NCBI RefSeq assembly: GCF_027172205.1
Contig: NC_070614.1
Span: 31,496,501 to 31,560,500 of the forward strand
Direction of reading: 5' to 3'
Source of the DNA: Podarcis raffonei
Taxonomy: Eukaryota; Chordata; Lepidosauria; Squamata; Lacertidae
Length of the DNA: 64,000 nucleotides
Part shown: one piece after another, positions 23,068 to 35,116 of the stretch
Position numbering within the stretch: the first letter of the stretch is position 1
Layout: each line of letters opens with the position of its first letter
Notes under the pieces: generated by a model
What the model was told of the DNA's origin: nothing
The model's input: only the letters and a program-made list of their open reading frames with translations
Database searches by the model: none
Program-made: the position numbers and the translations under genes

Positions 23068-23300
23068 TATTTTTTCTTTCCAGATTTCTCTCAGCTTCAA
23101 ATTGTTGTTCTCCTCCAACTAAGTCAGATGACAGTGTATTTCTCCAGCCATACAGTACATGCCATTTTATAAAAGTCATTCTATACACAGCTCTATGGTG
23201 ATAATAAGAAGCTGTCAATTATGATGTATTAATTTATCTTTTGTGTTGCAGGAGATTTACTGTCATGGGAATCCAGCACTTCTCAGTAGATGGAGTATAC
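23068..23300 (-). promoter_or_regulatory. Candidate promoter and noncoding exon of the OR at 20623
   Basis: Block conserved upstream of six array genes. On the minus strand a TATA box (TATAAAA, 23165-23171) is followed after about 95 nt by a donor-like GTAAGCT at 23061-23067, giving a predicted leader exon of roughly 65-75 nt. Upstream of the TATA box the match to the other units continues, though this copy is the most diverged there. Inference from conservation; no transcript evidence. Confidence 0.55.
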
Positions 23301-23359
23301 GGAAACAAAAATAGCTTTTTCTTTTTGATAACATACTTTTTACAGACTGTGGAAAATTG

Positions 23360-23470
23360 GGTTCCTGAGATTTTTATTTATTTATTTATAAAATTTCTGT
23401 ACTACCCTTTATCCAAGATTCACAGGGTGGTTTACAATATAAAGAAACAAAAATGCACATAATTGACCAC
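23360..23470. mobile_element. LINE-tail-like interspersed repeat
   Basis: A (TATT)n run leads into AAATTTCTGTACTACCC and CACAGGGTGGTTTACAATAT, a block also seen at 24750-24870, 30215-30310 and 35520-35640. It resembles a squamate LINE 3' terminal sequence; family not fixed. Confidence 0.55.
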
Positions 23471-23687
23471 ATGGCGTGGCACACACCCACCATTTGAATG
23501 GTAATGCCCATTAACTTGGGGTTGGTGGGTCCCTCAAATATTTGGGGGGGCGGCGGCGAAGACCCCTTGGTCCCTATACGTTGGCTCCTATGGTAGAATC
23601 AGTCCCTATTTTCATCTGAGGAATGTTGAAGGGTACACCATACAGTTTACAATTGGTTTCAGAATAAGTATTATAACATGGGATCAG

Positions 23688-23733
23688 GAAAGGAAGGAAG
23701 GAAGGAAGGAAGGAAGGAAGGAAGGAAGGAAGG
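23688..23733. repeat. (GGAA)n microsatellite
   Basis: About 11 tetranucleotide units. Confidence 0.97.
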
Positions 23734-24189
23734 TCCAGCATGCTGGCACTTCTTTCAACTTTTAGAAGTCAGGATCTGGTCTTTGTTCCCATGGAACTTG
23801 CACAATGGCAATATGCATGATCTACCTTGTGCCACACAATGTTTGGGGGCATTGGAGGAGAACCTTTACCACAAAACCTTGATATTCTTTTTCTCATAAA
23901 GAAACCACAAAGGTAGGGCACCACATTCTGTACTTGGTGAAGTTTCTCAAAGCACCATATAAAATGTGCTACCATTCTCCCCTCTTTGGATTTGCCCCAG
24001 AAGGCCATTAGGATAAGTCCTATCTCACCTCCCCCTTTCTACTTTATTCCAAAGAAGTAGGAAGTGACAAGACTGTCCAACGCAACAGGCTCTTGTGGAG
24101 AATGGGTTTGTATCACCTCACATACTAGTGACATCTTCCCTCACCATTTTAATACTGATGTTGAGGAAGAGTTATTTGAAATGGGGTTG

Positions 24190-24770
24190 TACTCCCTTGG
24201 AGGAGTGCACCTGGATCCATCTTGGTCATTGGAAGACCAATGACTTCCATGGCTAGGAGTGCCCTTACACCAACTTTAGGTATTAAGTTAGCTGTGGTAA
24301 CTTCTGGACTAGGATAGCTTGACCACTGGTGTCCATACCTTCATATTGGATTACTGCAATGTGCTCCATGTGAGGTTGCCCGTGAGGTTGACTCAGAAGC
24401 TTCAGCATAATTTCTGAACTTGACGGCTCACTGAAGCAGAAATAGACAGCTGCTAAAAGAATTGTGCTTGCTGCAAATTATCTACCAGGCTAAGGTCCTG
24501 GTACAGATATGGAGAGACAAAGCCTATTCAGCTGTGGGACACAATGTCCCATTCCTGATGGGTCACTGTGCTCTTTAGAAGAGGGTATCCTGAAGATACC
24601 AGCTCATTAGGATATCCATTTCCTATACAATATAGGAAATGGGTCTCTACTGTGAAGACACCTACCTTTTGGAAGTTCTTCATTTTATATATCAGGTGTC
24701 ACTTCTATTGTTCTTCAGGACCTGTTCATCCTTCAACAAGCCTTTGGAATTATTATTATTTATGAAATTT
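24190..24770 (+). mobile_element. Degraded L2 LINE 3' fragment
   Basis: Matches the arrangement of the better-preserved L2 piece at 28270: TTGGATTACTGCAATGTGCT (translating to the DYCNV motif) near 24341, then a block for the region after the RT palm, with several disruptions. Ends near an ATTATTATT run and another LINE-tail-like block at 24750-24870. Confidence 0.65.
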
Positions 24771-24870
24771 GTATACCGCTCTTCATCCAAAGCTCTCAGG
24801 GTGGTTCACAGAATAAAAATGCAAAATAGAAACACAAAATACATAATAAAAACAAGAAGGAAAACAAAAC

Positions 24871-26108
24871 ACACCAATACCCTCCCACAAAAACATATAA
24901 AGGTATATAGGAAGTTAATCAGCCAAAGACTTGGTTGAAGAGGAACGTGTTCCTGCATTGCATTTCAAATTGTTTTTATATATGGAATTATTTTGTCAAT
25001 GGAGTGGCTGGTTATGCTAAGCCTATCTGTTCCCAGATAGGGAGCTTCTTGAATGAAAACACAACTAAGGAATATTCAAAGCAAGCCAAGCCAAACATTG
25101 GCTCTTTTCTTTATTTCTGCTGCACATCGGGTGACAACCCAAAGGTACCGCCCCAAACAAGGAAAGTACAAAGTCTTTTATACATTTCTGTAATTAGCAT
25201 TTAATTAACAAATTATGACAAAGCCTGGTACATCCTAACACATGGATACATAGTATTTGTTATAACTGTTTAGCCATTGCCAACTTTACACAAACACAAG
25301 GTTCATATTTGCATACAAAGCAAGTCGACAGGGCAAGTCAGCAACCATCAGTCAATACAGTAAACAGAGCTGGCAAACTTTGGTACATTTAAAATCAATC
25401 AATCAATCAATCAACAGCAAAACTTCCCACCATTCTATTGCAGGCTTGGGTCCCAAAATTTTGCAGTGCAAAGGCATTTCCTTCACAAGTCTGTGATGCA
25501 CTTTATTCCTGCATTTTATATATGTGTTTTGTTGTATGGTGAAGTAGATTTGAAATGCTTCGCAGGAAACAATTTTTAAAATAATAAATAAATAAATGCA
25601 TACAGACTTACATACAAATGTGATGCTTTTTTGCTTTGCAATCAGTTTATTTTAAACTTCAATTTTGCATACATAATTCAATGTCTATGTAAAGACTGAT
25701 TGGCGCAGCTGAGCTAGTGTTACAGAATGAGCCTGTTTTCATGTTACAAAGGGAATTTTGATTCTGCATTGGTGTGCATCAAGGAATCAGAGCAGGGAGT
25801 GACTTGAAAGGTTATCTTGCTCAATATCTTGCTGTAGCAGGAAACCAGTTACTACACATCCCTGATGGATGAACATTTAGTCTATACATAAAAACGTCTA
25901 AGACTCTAGTTCATCACCTTCTGAAAAACATCTGTATGACTTTGGAACAGTTGATACTATTAGGAACATTCATAATGCTTAATAATAAAAAGTGCTCTTC
26001 TAATTTGAATATGTTAGTTCAGTTTTGCCTTGTAAAGCAGCCCTGAGCTGAATATATGTAACTCATGCAAACTTTCCTCATCAGATTTACAGTTTCCTAT
26101 CATTAGAG
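24871..26108. other. 3' flank of the OR at 26109
   Basis: No gene. 25840-25900 (TGTAGCAGGAAACCAG) and the terminal CAGTTTCCTATCATTAGAGT at about 26088 recur downstream of the ORs at 42437 (42146, 42409) and 48185 (47967), marking shared 3' flanks of the duplication units. 25080-25440 is unassigned and could be LTR-derived. Confidence 0.45.
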
Positions 26109-27101
26109 TTATATACAGAATTTACATTTACATAATTGGTTGGGAAAGGTATTCATAGAGGAGTGTCTTAAACCCAACAGCTTTGACAGAGCATTTTTAA
26201 TTTCCTTATTTCTCATGCTGTAGATTACTGGATTCATCAGTGGTGGAACCATGGAATATATCACTGTAAATGCCAAATCCAGGTGTGGTGGGCTATTAAA
26301 TATGGGCTTAAGGTAAGCAAAGTATCCAGTGAATACAAATAGGGAGCAAACAATGAGATGTGGAAGGCAAGTTGAAAAGGCCTTTTGCCTCCCTGCACTA
26401 GAGGGGATTTTCAACACTGAGCTGAATATGTACACATAAGTTACAACGATGAAGATGAAGCAGCCTAACGCAATGACTAAACTGAATGCAAGAACTCCAA
26501 TTTCAATTAGGTACAAATCAGAGCAAGTCAGTTTAAGTAACTCTGGGACTTCACAGAAAAACTGGTTGACCAGATTGGAACAAAAAGGGGGTGCAAACGT
26601 GCCCCCAGTATGTAACACTCCGTAGAAAAAGCTGATGATCCATACACTAATTATCATTTGGGTACAGGCCTGCCTATTCATCAACATCTCATACTGTAAC
26701 GGTTTGCAAATGGCAATGTACCGATCATATGCCATGACTGTAAGGAGAAAGAAATCTGATGCTATGAAGAAGAGAAAAAAGAGTACTTGAGCAACACATC
26801 CCAGATTTGAAATGTACCTTGTATTTAAGATGGTATTGGCCATAGATTTTGGCATAATGACTGAAACTGAGCCAAGGTCTTGTAAGGCCAAGTTCATCAG
26901 AAAGAAGTACATGGGGGTGTGCAGGTGATGGTCAAAGGCTACTGCAGAGATGATGAGAAGATTTCCTGTAAGTGCTGCCAGATAAAAAGCAAGGAACACA
27001 ACAAAGTATAAAATTTGTAGCTCTCGAAGCTCTGAGAATTCTAGAAGAAGAAATCCTGACAGAGAGGACTGATTAACTATGATTTGCTCCATCACAATCA
27101 T
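26109..27101 (-). CDS. Olfactory receptor, family 14-like, intact (array unit 2)
   Basis: A 330-residue odorant receptor, the longest of the array because of an extended cytoplasmic tail ending in CKCKFCI. It carries NQSS at 10-13, GN at 46-47, the PMYFFLMNLALQDLGSVS segment, MAYDRYIAIC at 123-132, KAFSTC at 240-245 and NPVIYSMRNKEIK. A second in-frame ATG is at codon 4. The splice acceptor (TTTCTTCCACAG) ends at 27106, 4 nt before the ATG. A conserved upstream exon at 27961 gives a predicted intron of about 855 bp. The cysteines of the tail are a possible palmitoylation site (inference). Confidence 0.96.
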   Translation of the reverse strand: MIVMEQIIVNQSSLSGFLLLEFSELRELQILYFVVFLAFYLAALTGNLLIISAVAFDHHLHTPMYFFLMNLALQDLGSVSVIMPKSMANTILNTRYISNLGCVAQVLFFLFFIASDFFLLTVMAYDRYIAICKPLQYEMLMNRQACTQMIISVWIISFFYGVLHTGGTFAPPFCSNLVNQFFCEVPELLKLTCSDLYLIEIGVLAFSLVIALGCFIFIVVTYVYIFSSVLKIPSSAGRQKAFSTCLPHLIVCSLFVFTGYFAYLKPIFNSPPHLDLAFTVIYSMVPPLMNPVIYSMRNKEIKNALSKLLGLRHSSMNTFPNQLCKCKFCI

Positions 27102-27390
27102 GTTGCTGTGGAAGAAAGCGGAACAAAGTGATTAAAGGGACTTTAAAAAAAGAAATGTCAAGAAAGAGTCCTGCACTGTCTGCAAAAGAAGATGGTATTG
27201 TTCCTGACTTGATTTGCAGTGTCCCTTCTAACTAGTCAACCTATTGCAGCGATAATTTGTGACAACATAGATCAGAACAGATTGTATCATATGATTTTCC
27301 TAAAGACTAAAATAATAAAAAAAATCCAAGAATTTCTCTTATGCACTGCATGAGCAGTGAATACCTGTGCTGTCTGTAAGTTTTTCAGCA

Positions 27391-27426
27391 ATAGATAGAT
27401 GATAGATAGATAGAGATAGATAGATG
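27391..27426. repeat. (GATA)n microsatellite
   Basis: About eight units with one interruption. Confidence 0.9.
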
Positions 27427-27960
27427 GTGCACCAACCCTGCAAGAAGCGGGTTTAAAAGACTGGAAGAACAATGGAGCAATTCACATTAGAGGAATCCCA
27501 ACCATGCCAACAATATTAACAAGCAACAAAAATTAGGCTTTAGTCAGAGTTATTGGCATTTTGTGGTACACTGCTATCAAATGATTTTGTGGGTTTTTGT
27601 TTTGTTTTTTTTTGAAGTTTGTAGAGTATCTAGAATAAAAATACAAAATGAGAACATAAAATTATATGAACATAGGGAAGTTTGGACTTGTGACCAGCAC
27701 AAAGAAAAAAAGTAGCTTGGGACTGGCATGAATGAAAAGTACAGAAACACAAAAACAGACAAAACACATGTTGATGTACTTTGTGTTGTACTAGTCATGA
27801 AAAGAGAAAGAGGGTTGCACAAAGAGAGAGTTACAAAGTGACTATATGTGGAAGAGAGAATATGGCAGAGAAATAGAGAGGAGGAGAGCGGGCAGAGAAT
27901 TGAAGGGATTTATTATTTTCATTGCAAGTGCAATCTAGAAAATGAGTATAAGCAGCTTAC

Positions 27961-28190
27961 TATTATTCTTCATAGATTTCTCTCCACTTCAGATTCTGTT
28001 TCATTCCATTGAAATGAAATGACTGCATATCTATGCAGCCATACATGCAATTTTATAAGAATCTTCCTACGCTTGGATCTACTGTGACAATAAACATTTG
28101 TCAACATGGGGAGGAGATTTCTTAATAACTCTTCTGTCTTTCTGGAGATTTGCTCCCACAGGAATTAAACATTAGAATATTACAATATTA
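27961..28190 (-). promoter_or_regulatory. Candidate promoter and noncoding exon of the OR at 27101
   Basis: On the minus strand: a conserved block with CCCCATGTTGACAAATG (about 28093-28109), a TATA box TATAAAA at 28051-28057, a predicted leader exon, and a donor GTAAGCTGC directly below 27961. The same order is seen upstream of five other array genes. Confidence 0.6.
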
Positions 28191-28269
28191 GAAATAAAGC
28201 TTGTTTGCAAAATGCATGTATTAGGCATAATTGTGGGAAAATACAATTTTTAGGAGAAATATTCATATA

Positions 28270-28925
28270 TCAATCATGTGCCAGCTCCATCTGCTACGCA
28301 GGCTAAGACTCTACCTGCCCGTAGACTGTTTTGCCAGAGTGGTGCATGCTATAGTTATCTCCCGCTTGAGCTACTGCAATGTGCTCTACATGGGGTTACC
28401 TTTGAAGGTGACCTGGAAAAATACAATTAATCTAGAATGCAGCAGCTAGATTGGTGATTGGGAATGGCCGCTGAAATCATATAACACCGGTCCTGAAAGA
28501 CCTACATTAGCTCCCAGTACATTTCTGAGCAAAATTCAAAGTATTGGTGCTTTTCTTTAAAGCCCCAAATGGCCTCGGCCCAGTATACCTGAAGGAATGT
28601 CTCCACTCCCAACATTCAGCCTGGACACTGAGGTCCAGCACCGAGGGCCTTCTGGCAGTTCCCTCACTGCGAGAACTGGGATTACAGGGAACCAGGCAGA
28701 GGGCCTTCTCGGTAGTGGCACCTGCCCTGTGGAATGCCCTCCCATCAGATGTCAAGGAAATAAACAATTATCTGACCTTTAGAAGACATCTGAAGGCAGC
28801 CCTGTTTAGGGAAGTTTTTAATGTTTGATGTTTTTTCGTGTTTTTAATATTCTGTTGGGAGCCACCCAGACTGGCTGGGGCAACCCAATCAGATGGCCAG
28901 GGTATAAATAATTAATTATTGTTAT
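28270..28925 (+). mobile_element. L2 LINE 3' fragment with RT C-terminus and 3' tail
   Basis: Translates, with a few shifts, to the end of the L2 polyprotein: LRRLRLYLPVD, VISRLSYCNVLYMGLP, FKAPNGLGPVYLKE, RAFSVVAPALWNALPSDVK and FRRHLKAALF. It ends with the characteristic GAGCCACCCAGACTGGCTGG and GGGTATAAATAATTAATTATT tail. It abuts the left edge of the duplication unit containing the OR at 30573. Confidence 0.88.
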
Positions 28926-29314
28926 TTCTGTTTGTCTGAATGTTCCTGATGCTTTTGAAATGCACCTAGATGGATTTTCTTCACATTTTATAATCCTTTT
29001 TGTAAAAAGAACTTCCTGTCCCTATAATAGGTTAAAGTGAGAATGAAACTATCAAATCAAGTCCCACCTGCATGTCAACTCCACACGAGTAGTTCTGCAA
29101 GGAATTTTGAGTAGAGACATAAATGTGCCTTGTTTTTAGGTGTATATTGTAAACCCTTGTATAAAATAAAGAACTCACACCTAGAAAGATTTGTTTATTC
29201 AAGGATGATATGCATAACTTTAGACAGTACATTGCAGGTGCAGGCTACAACCAATCACTGATACATCCTTTCTCTCTCATCTAGAGATGAAAGTGATCCT
29301 AACCCTCTAGAATG

Positions 29315-29315
<1 letters not shown>

Positions 29316-29362
<47 letters not shown>
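29316..29362. repeat. (ATT)n microsatellite
   Basis: About 15 units. Confidence 0.97.
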
Positions 29363-29364
<2 letters not shown>

Positions 29365-29907
29365 GATTGGAACCATTTCTAGTCTATATAAAAAGTTATT
29401 TTCCCATATGTGAAGATCACAGCAGGGTTTGAAGTGTTAGAAAACAGCAGAATAGATGTACAAACATGTTAGAGAGAATTAAATTAGATAAGACCAAACC
29501 TTAAAATGCAATTGTATGTAATCTGAGTTATAAACATCGATGTTGGGTGAGCGGGAAGTCACTAGTTTTGTTGAATTAGAATATAATTGCTGAGCAACAA
29601 ATGTAACTTTGGATATGGAAAAAAGAACAAAATACTGTTACAAAAAAGAGGAAGACTGTTGCCTTCCATTCCAATGGAAAAGAAAGATGTTTTATCAGGA
29701 GCTATGCATAGTTCACCAGGGGCTGGTTCTTGTATCAATGGTGCAAGCAGGACAAACACTCTGAACCATTAACATGAGCCAGGCAAAAGTCAAGGAAAAC
29801 ACATACACCCCAACATTCCTCTGGTGAAAAAAGGGACGTTTTTATCTGAGGACTTTTGGAGGGTATGCAACCACAGTCAGGTACAGTGGTGTCATTGATT
29901 TAACTTA

Positions 29908-30144
29908 CAGTGGTACCTCGGGTTAAGTACTAGTTCCAGAAGTCTGTTCTTAACCTGAAACTGTTCTTAACCTGAAGCACCACTTTAGCTAATGGGCCCT
30001 CCTGCTGCTGCTGTGCCGCTGGAGCACAATCTCTGTTCTCATCCTGAAACAAAGTTCTTAACCCGAGGTACTATTTCTGGGTAAGCGGAGTCTGTAACCT
30101 GAAGCGTATGTAACCTGAAGTGTATGTAACCCGAGGTACCACTG
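29908..30144. mobile_element. Tigger-like miniature transposon, copy 2
   Basis: Starts CAGTGGTACCTCGGGTTA, ends CCGAGGTACCACTG, flanked by TA. The corresponding place in the sister duplication unit (about 35185) has no element, so insertion came after the duplication or was lost in the sister. Confidence 0.88.
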
Positions 30145-30572
30145 TATTATAGTCAATGCACCATAACTGAAATGCAATAAAATTCAGATTAAGCAGAACA
30201 ACAACCATAACAATTCTATACCACCCTTCATCCACTGATCACAGGGCAGTTTGCAATATAAAAACACAAAAATACATAATAGAGTAACAGACAAAAACAA
30301 TAACCCCATCCACTTTAAAAGGCCATTAATTGTTTAATTAGCATAGCCCAAAGTCACTTATGATGGTAGCCAGAGACCAAAGCATGTGGAGAGCTGCAGG
30401 GCAAATAGGGAAATTTTAACCACTACACCAATTCTCACAATTTGCAATATAAGCAATGTAGCCCTTCTAGATCAATTGAGGAAACAAAGCTAAATCTATT
30501 TAGCTGCTTCAGTTTCCTCATAGAATTTCCAGTTTCCTATCATTAGTATTACACTGCATACAGAATTTTCCT

Positions 30573-31538
30573 TCACAAAATAAGACTGGAAATGTTTTTC
30601 ATAGAGGAGTGACGCAAACGCAATAGCTTTGACAGTGCATTTTTAATCTCCCTATTTCTCATGCTATAGATTACTGGATTCATCAAGGGTGGAACCATGG
30701 AATACATCACTGTAAATGCCAAATCCAGATGTAATGAGGCAGGCTTGAAGAAAGCAAAGTATGAAGTAAATACAAATAGGCAGTATACAATGAGATGGGG
30801 AAGGCAAGTTGAGAAAGCCTTTTGCCTTCCTTCAGTTGAGGGGATTTTCAGCACCGCAGTGAAAATGTACACATAGGTTATAATGTTGAAGATAAAGCAG
30901 CCAATCCCAAAGACAGCACTTATAGCAATAACTCCTATTTCCACTAGATACAAATCCGTGCAGGCCAGCTTAAGTACTTGTGGGATTTCACAAAAAAATT
31001 GATTGACTTTATTGGAACAAAAGGGGGATGCAAAGGTTCCTCCCGTGTGTAACACTCCATAGAAAAAGCTGCCGATCCATACACTGCTAATCATTTGAAT
31101 ATAGGCTTGCCTATTCATCAGCATCCCATACTGTAATGGTTTGCAAATGGCAACATACCGATCATATGCCATCACTGTGAGAAGAAAGAAATCAGATCCC
31201 ACAAAGAAGACAAAGAAGAGTAGTTGTGCAACACACCCAGAGTAGGAAATGTACCTGGTGTTCATGAGTGAATTGAGCATGGACTTGGGAATAATGACTG
31301 AAACTTGTCCCAGGTCCTGCATTGCCAAGTTCATCAGGAAGAAGTACATGGGGGTGTGCAGGTGGTGATCAAAGGCTACTGCAGAGATGATGAGAAGATT
31401 CCCTGTGACAGTTGCCAAGTACAATACCAGGAATATAATGAAATGTAGAATTTGTAGTTCCCGAACATCTGAGAATTCTAGGAGGAGAAATTCTGAGAAA
31501 GATGATTGATTATCCATGCTCTGCTTCTTCACATTCAT
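30573..31538 (-). CDS. Olfactory receptor, family 14-like, intact (array unit 3)
   Basis: A 321-residue odorant receptor, very close to the gene at 36351 over its whole length. It has a DNQSS glycosylation site at 9-13, GN at 46-47, MAYDRYVAIC 123-132, KAFSTC 240-245 and NPVIYSMRNREIK. Relative to its sister it lacks three residues in the third extracellular loop (FFKPAS runs straight into LHLDLAF), the only length change between them; the loop is near the ligand entrance in this family, so specificity could differ (inference). The splice acceptor (CTTCCATAG) ends at 31543. Predicted first intron is the shortest of the array, about 400 bp. Confidence 0.96.
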   Translation of the reverse strand: MNVKKQSMDNQSSFSEFLLLEFSDVRELQILHFIIFLVLYLATVTGNLLIISAVAFDHHLHTPMYFFLMNLAMQDLGQVSVIIPKSMLNSLMNTRYISYSGCVAQLLFFVFFVGSDFFLLTVMAYDRYVAICKPLQYGMLMNRQAYIQMISSVWIGSFFYGVLHTGGTFASPFCSNKVNQFFCEIPQVLKLACTDLYLVEIGVIAISAVFGIGCFIFNIITYVYIFTAVLKIPSTEGRQKAFSTCLPHLIVYCLFVFTSYFAFFKPASLHLDLAFTVMYSMVPPLMNPVIYSMRNREIKNALSKLLRLRHSSMKNISSLIL

Positions 31539-31595
31539 GTTGCTATGGAAGGAAGCCGAAACCAGCTGTTAAAAGGGGAGCCCATTTTATTTAGG

Positions 31596-31640
<45 letters not shown>
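31596..31640. repeat. (ATT)n microsatellite
   Basis: About 15 units, within the predicted first intron of the OR at 31538. Confidence 0.97.
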
Positions 31641-31642
<2 letters not shown>

Positions 31643-31943
31643 TCCATTTTACTGTTGCTAACTGTAGACCACTGTGTTAAAAAATTATAGCAAATTCATG
31701 TAATCCAAGTTACACTTCACTTCCTAGTGTGAAAGTATCTGAAAATATCCAGAAAACAGATGCAACACATGCTGAGGTACGTTGTGTTATGCAAGATTTG
31801 TGAACAAAGGTAGATAGTTGCTGGAGAGAGTGACTATCTGTGTAGGAGAGAATATGACAGTTAGGGAGAAAGAAGAAAGGAAGGATGACCAATACATTAC
31901 TTTCATTGTAAGTGCAATTGAAAAATATAGAATGGTATCTTAC

Positions 31944-32165
31944 AATTTTTTTCTTCATAGGGTTCTCTCCAGTATGCTTCTCCAGTGGACTTAAATGACT
32001 GCATATTTCTCCACCCATACCTGCAATTTTATAGCAATCTTCCAGCAGTTGGATTTATGATGACAATAAACATGAATCAACATGGGGAAGACACTTATTA
32101 ATAATTCTCCTGTCTTTCTAGAGATTTACTCTCACAGGAATTCAACACACCTCAGCATTAGGGCT
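31944..32165 (-). promoter_or_regulatory. Candidate promoter and noncoding exon of the OR at 31538
   Basis: TATAAAA at 32027-32033 on the minus strand, upstream conserved CCCCATGTTGATTCATG, and a donor GTAAGATAC just below 31944. Same order and spacing as the other five units. Confidence 0.6.
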
Positions 32166-32337
32166 GTATAGAAACAATACTGCATTTTGTTTAGTTTTGC
32201 TAATTTGTTTGTTTTGGTTATCATAATAATAACAAAACTATGAAGGGAACTCATCATTCCACAACAGCTATATCAGATATACCCATCTGTATGAAATTCT
32301 TCTGACAAAGAAGGCTCTAACTATCAATGTTAATAAT

Positions 32338-32870
32338 GGGTGTAATGAGTCCAGGCAGCTGGCTTGATAACACAGTACACCAGAGTAATTAACTTGAAGA
32401 TTTATTGCAAACAAAGCAATTATCCTCAGGGCCCTCTCGCCGAGCGTCCATTAGTACACCCAGGTTGACCCTTCTGAGGAATGCTTCCAGTGTCTGCAGA
32501 ATATACTGAACCTATGAACCTTGTGTTTCTTGGTTTGTTTTCTGTCTAAAACCCTTCCCATTCATCAGCTTCCTGGGCTCACTGTGTCAACCAACTCCTC
32601 TTCTGGTGAAGAAAAGCTCTCTCTCTTGCTTTTTGTGCCTGCCTGAGAGCTTTGGCTTGTTCCAGCCTGCTTCTAGCTACTTTCTTATCTGCATTCCTTT
32701 TAGTTTCAACAAGAGGAGGGGGAGTCGGCAGGTGCCAGCTCTCCTCTGCCTGAGAGAAATCCGAGCCTCTCTGCTGCTGGCTGGTGTCTAACTCAGGCTG
32801 GAAATTCTGGCTTTGGGCAGGTGTGATCATGATCATGAGCAATACCACTCATTGGCAAAGAGTGCCTCTT
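32338..32870 (-). mobile_element. Possible LTR-derived fossil
   Basis: A reversed AATAAATC signal near 32400 lies in a block that loosely matches one near 39690-39780 (GGCAAGCTGG, TTAACT, TTTATT order). Both follow the same TAACTNNCANTGTTAAT flank. Ends not defined; family unassigned. Confidence 0.3.
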
Positions 32871-32996
32871 AAAACCAGCACCAGTAGTAACTGTATGTCT
32901 GAATGTTCCTGATGCTTTTGCACTGCACCCAGATGGAGTTTCTTCACGTTTTATAAACCTTTTTGTAAAGCCTCTCCTTCTTACAGAGGGGAGGAG

Positions 32997-33762
32997 TTGT
33001 GAGTGGGAGCCGTTTCCCACATTGGCAGGGGGCGTTCTGGCCCCTGCCTAGCTGTCCCGGCTGCCAAGCCATGCCCCCTGGCAGCCAACCAATCAGGTGG
33101 ATGCTTGGGGGTGGGGTTTAGCTGCTCAAATGCTGCCACAGCAGCATTTCCCCTTCATTGTGTTGCTGGTTTTCGTCGGATCACCCACCCACCTTCCCTT
33201 CAGTTCATTCCTTGGTTCTTGACATTGCTATGGACCTTTGGTTGGTCGCCTTGGTTGTCCAAGGGACCTGGTAGGAATTTTTCTCCAACTGTCAAAATGG
33301 CACCGGCCACTTGGTTTTTCGTCTACCTTGTAGCAAATCGTCACAACTTTTTAGGTATTGGAGGTTAGGCACTGGAATATGTTTGTGTATTTGGAGGGCA
33401 GGGTATGGCCACCGCCTACCCCTCCACTTTATGGGTATTCCAGTAAAGGAATCTGGTAGTCGTGGATCCTGTCTGATGCCCCTGCTGGTGGCTAGGGCCA
33501 TGGCATGACCCCCGGTGACATCAGGGGGAGCTTTCAGTTGTATTTGCATCAACAGGCTCCTCCCACTGGTGGTTAACCCTGGTTAGACTCACACCTCCCG
33601 GGGGGGGGAGTCACGCTCTGTTGTTTGATGCAATGCCTAAGCCAATACATCTCACATGCTGTAATCAATAAAGTTGTGGTCTTTTTTAGCCTATTAACCT
33701 AATATACTGTGTCCCTGTGTCTTTCTTATCCTCAAGTGGGTGGCGGGTCCTTGAATCACAAA
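32997..33762 (+). mobile_element. Solo-LTR-like fossil, family A copy 3, with target duplication
   Basis: The best defined copy of family A: starts TTGTGAG, ends TCACAA, and is flanked by the 5-bp repeat AGGAG (32992-32996 and 33763-33767). A CCAAT box (CCAACCAATCAGG) lies near 33086 and an AATAAAG signal near 33666. No internal retroviral genes. The matching site in unit A has no element, so it postdates or was lost after that duplication. Confidence 0.65.
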
Positions 33763-35116
33763 AGGAGCTACCTGAGCCTATAATAGGTTAAAGTGAGAAT
33801 GAAACTATCAAAGCAAGTCACACCTGCATGTCAACTCCACATGAGTAGTTCTGCAAGGAATTTTGAGTAGAGACATAAATGTGCCTTATTTTGTTTATTG
33901 TAAACCCTTGTATCCACTAAAGAATTCACACCTAGAAATAACCAAAGATTTGTTTATTCAAGAAAGATATGTTCAACTTTAGACAGTCTGTTGCAAAGTC
34001 AGCAAGTGCAGGCCACAACCAATCACTGATACATCCATCCTCTCTAATATAGAGATGAAAGTGATCCTAGCTCCCTGGAATGTTAAGGGATGAACATAAC
34101 CAGTAGATGGTAGAGGAAAGGTTATGCCTTATTCTGCAGACAGGCAAGATTCAGAGGATGAAGATTGTATACTGATTGTGTATTTATCACTGCCCTTCTG
34201 TTTCTCCTTCGAGCTGTAAGTCAATAAACAAAACTAAAGAGAAAAGGGTTTTTTGAAATATGCAATTTATTCTGCTGCTTCTATGGGATAAAGCTGGGAT
34301 GAAGATGAGAACTTCTGAAATGCTGGGCATAGGGAGTCTTATCTTCCGGGTTTCTAAGTCATAAATTTAAGCAAAATGAAATCCTCAGTGTTCCTGTGCA
34401 GCAGAGTACCTCTACAGGTTAATGGTGACTCCAATTTTTCCCGTCAGTTTGCAATGTGTTCATCTGATCCTCCCTGCACATTTGGAGTTAGGAAGTCTGT
34501 TGCCTTTTCAAAGGCTTTTGGGGACATAATGAAATTAAGGGGGGGCAGGAATCCTTTCTGTTGGGGATATTAGACAATGAAATCCCAAGGAATCCCTCAA
34601 TGATATTTATATATGTGACTATAGCAGCAGAAATGAAATGAAGGAAGAATGGTTGATGAAAATCTTGGAATATGCAGAGATGGCAGAATCGATGGCACTG
34701 AAGTGTAAGAAAACAGCAGAATATATGTACAAACATGTTAGAGGGAATTAAATTAGATAAGACAAAACCTTAAAATGCAATTGTATGTAATCTGAGTTAT
34801 AAACCTCGATGTTGGGTGAGCGGGAAGTCACTAGTTTTGCTGGATTGAAATATAATTGTTGAGTAACAAATGTAACTTTGGATATGGAAAAAAGAACAAA
34901 ATACTATTACAAAAAAGAGAAAGACTGTTGCCTTCCATTGCAATGGACAAGAAAGATGTTATATCAAGAGCTATACATAGTTCACCAGGAGCTGATTCTT
35001 GTATCAAAGGTGCAAGCAGGACAAAAACTCTGAACCATTAACATGAGCCAGGCAAAAGTCAGGGAAAACACATACCCTCCAACATTCCTCTGATGAAAAT
35101 AGGGACATTTTGGAGG

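Larger units (their letters stand above)
28926..31560. repeat. Segmental duplication, unit A (with the OR at 30573)
   Basis: Matches 32890-37345 in the same order: CTGAATGTTCCTGATGCTTT (28934 and 32898), TAGGTTAAAGTGAGAATGAA (29028 and 33785), GTGAGCGGGAAGTCACTAG (29547 and 34817) and the OR itself. Unit A carries an (ATT)n array and a Tigger element at 29908 that unit B lacks; unit B carries several insertions absent here. Confidence 0.85.
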
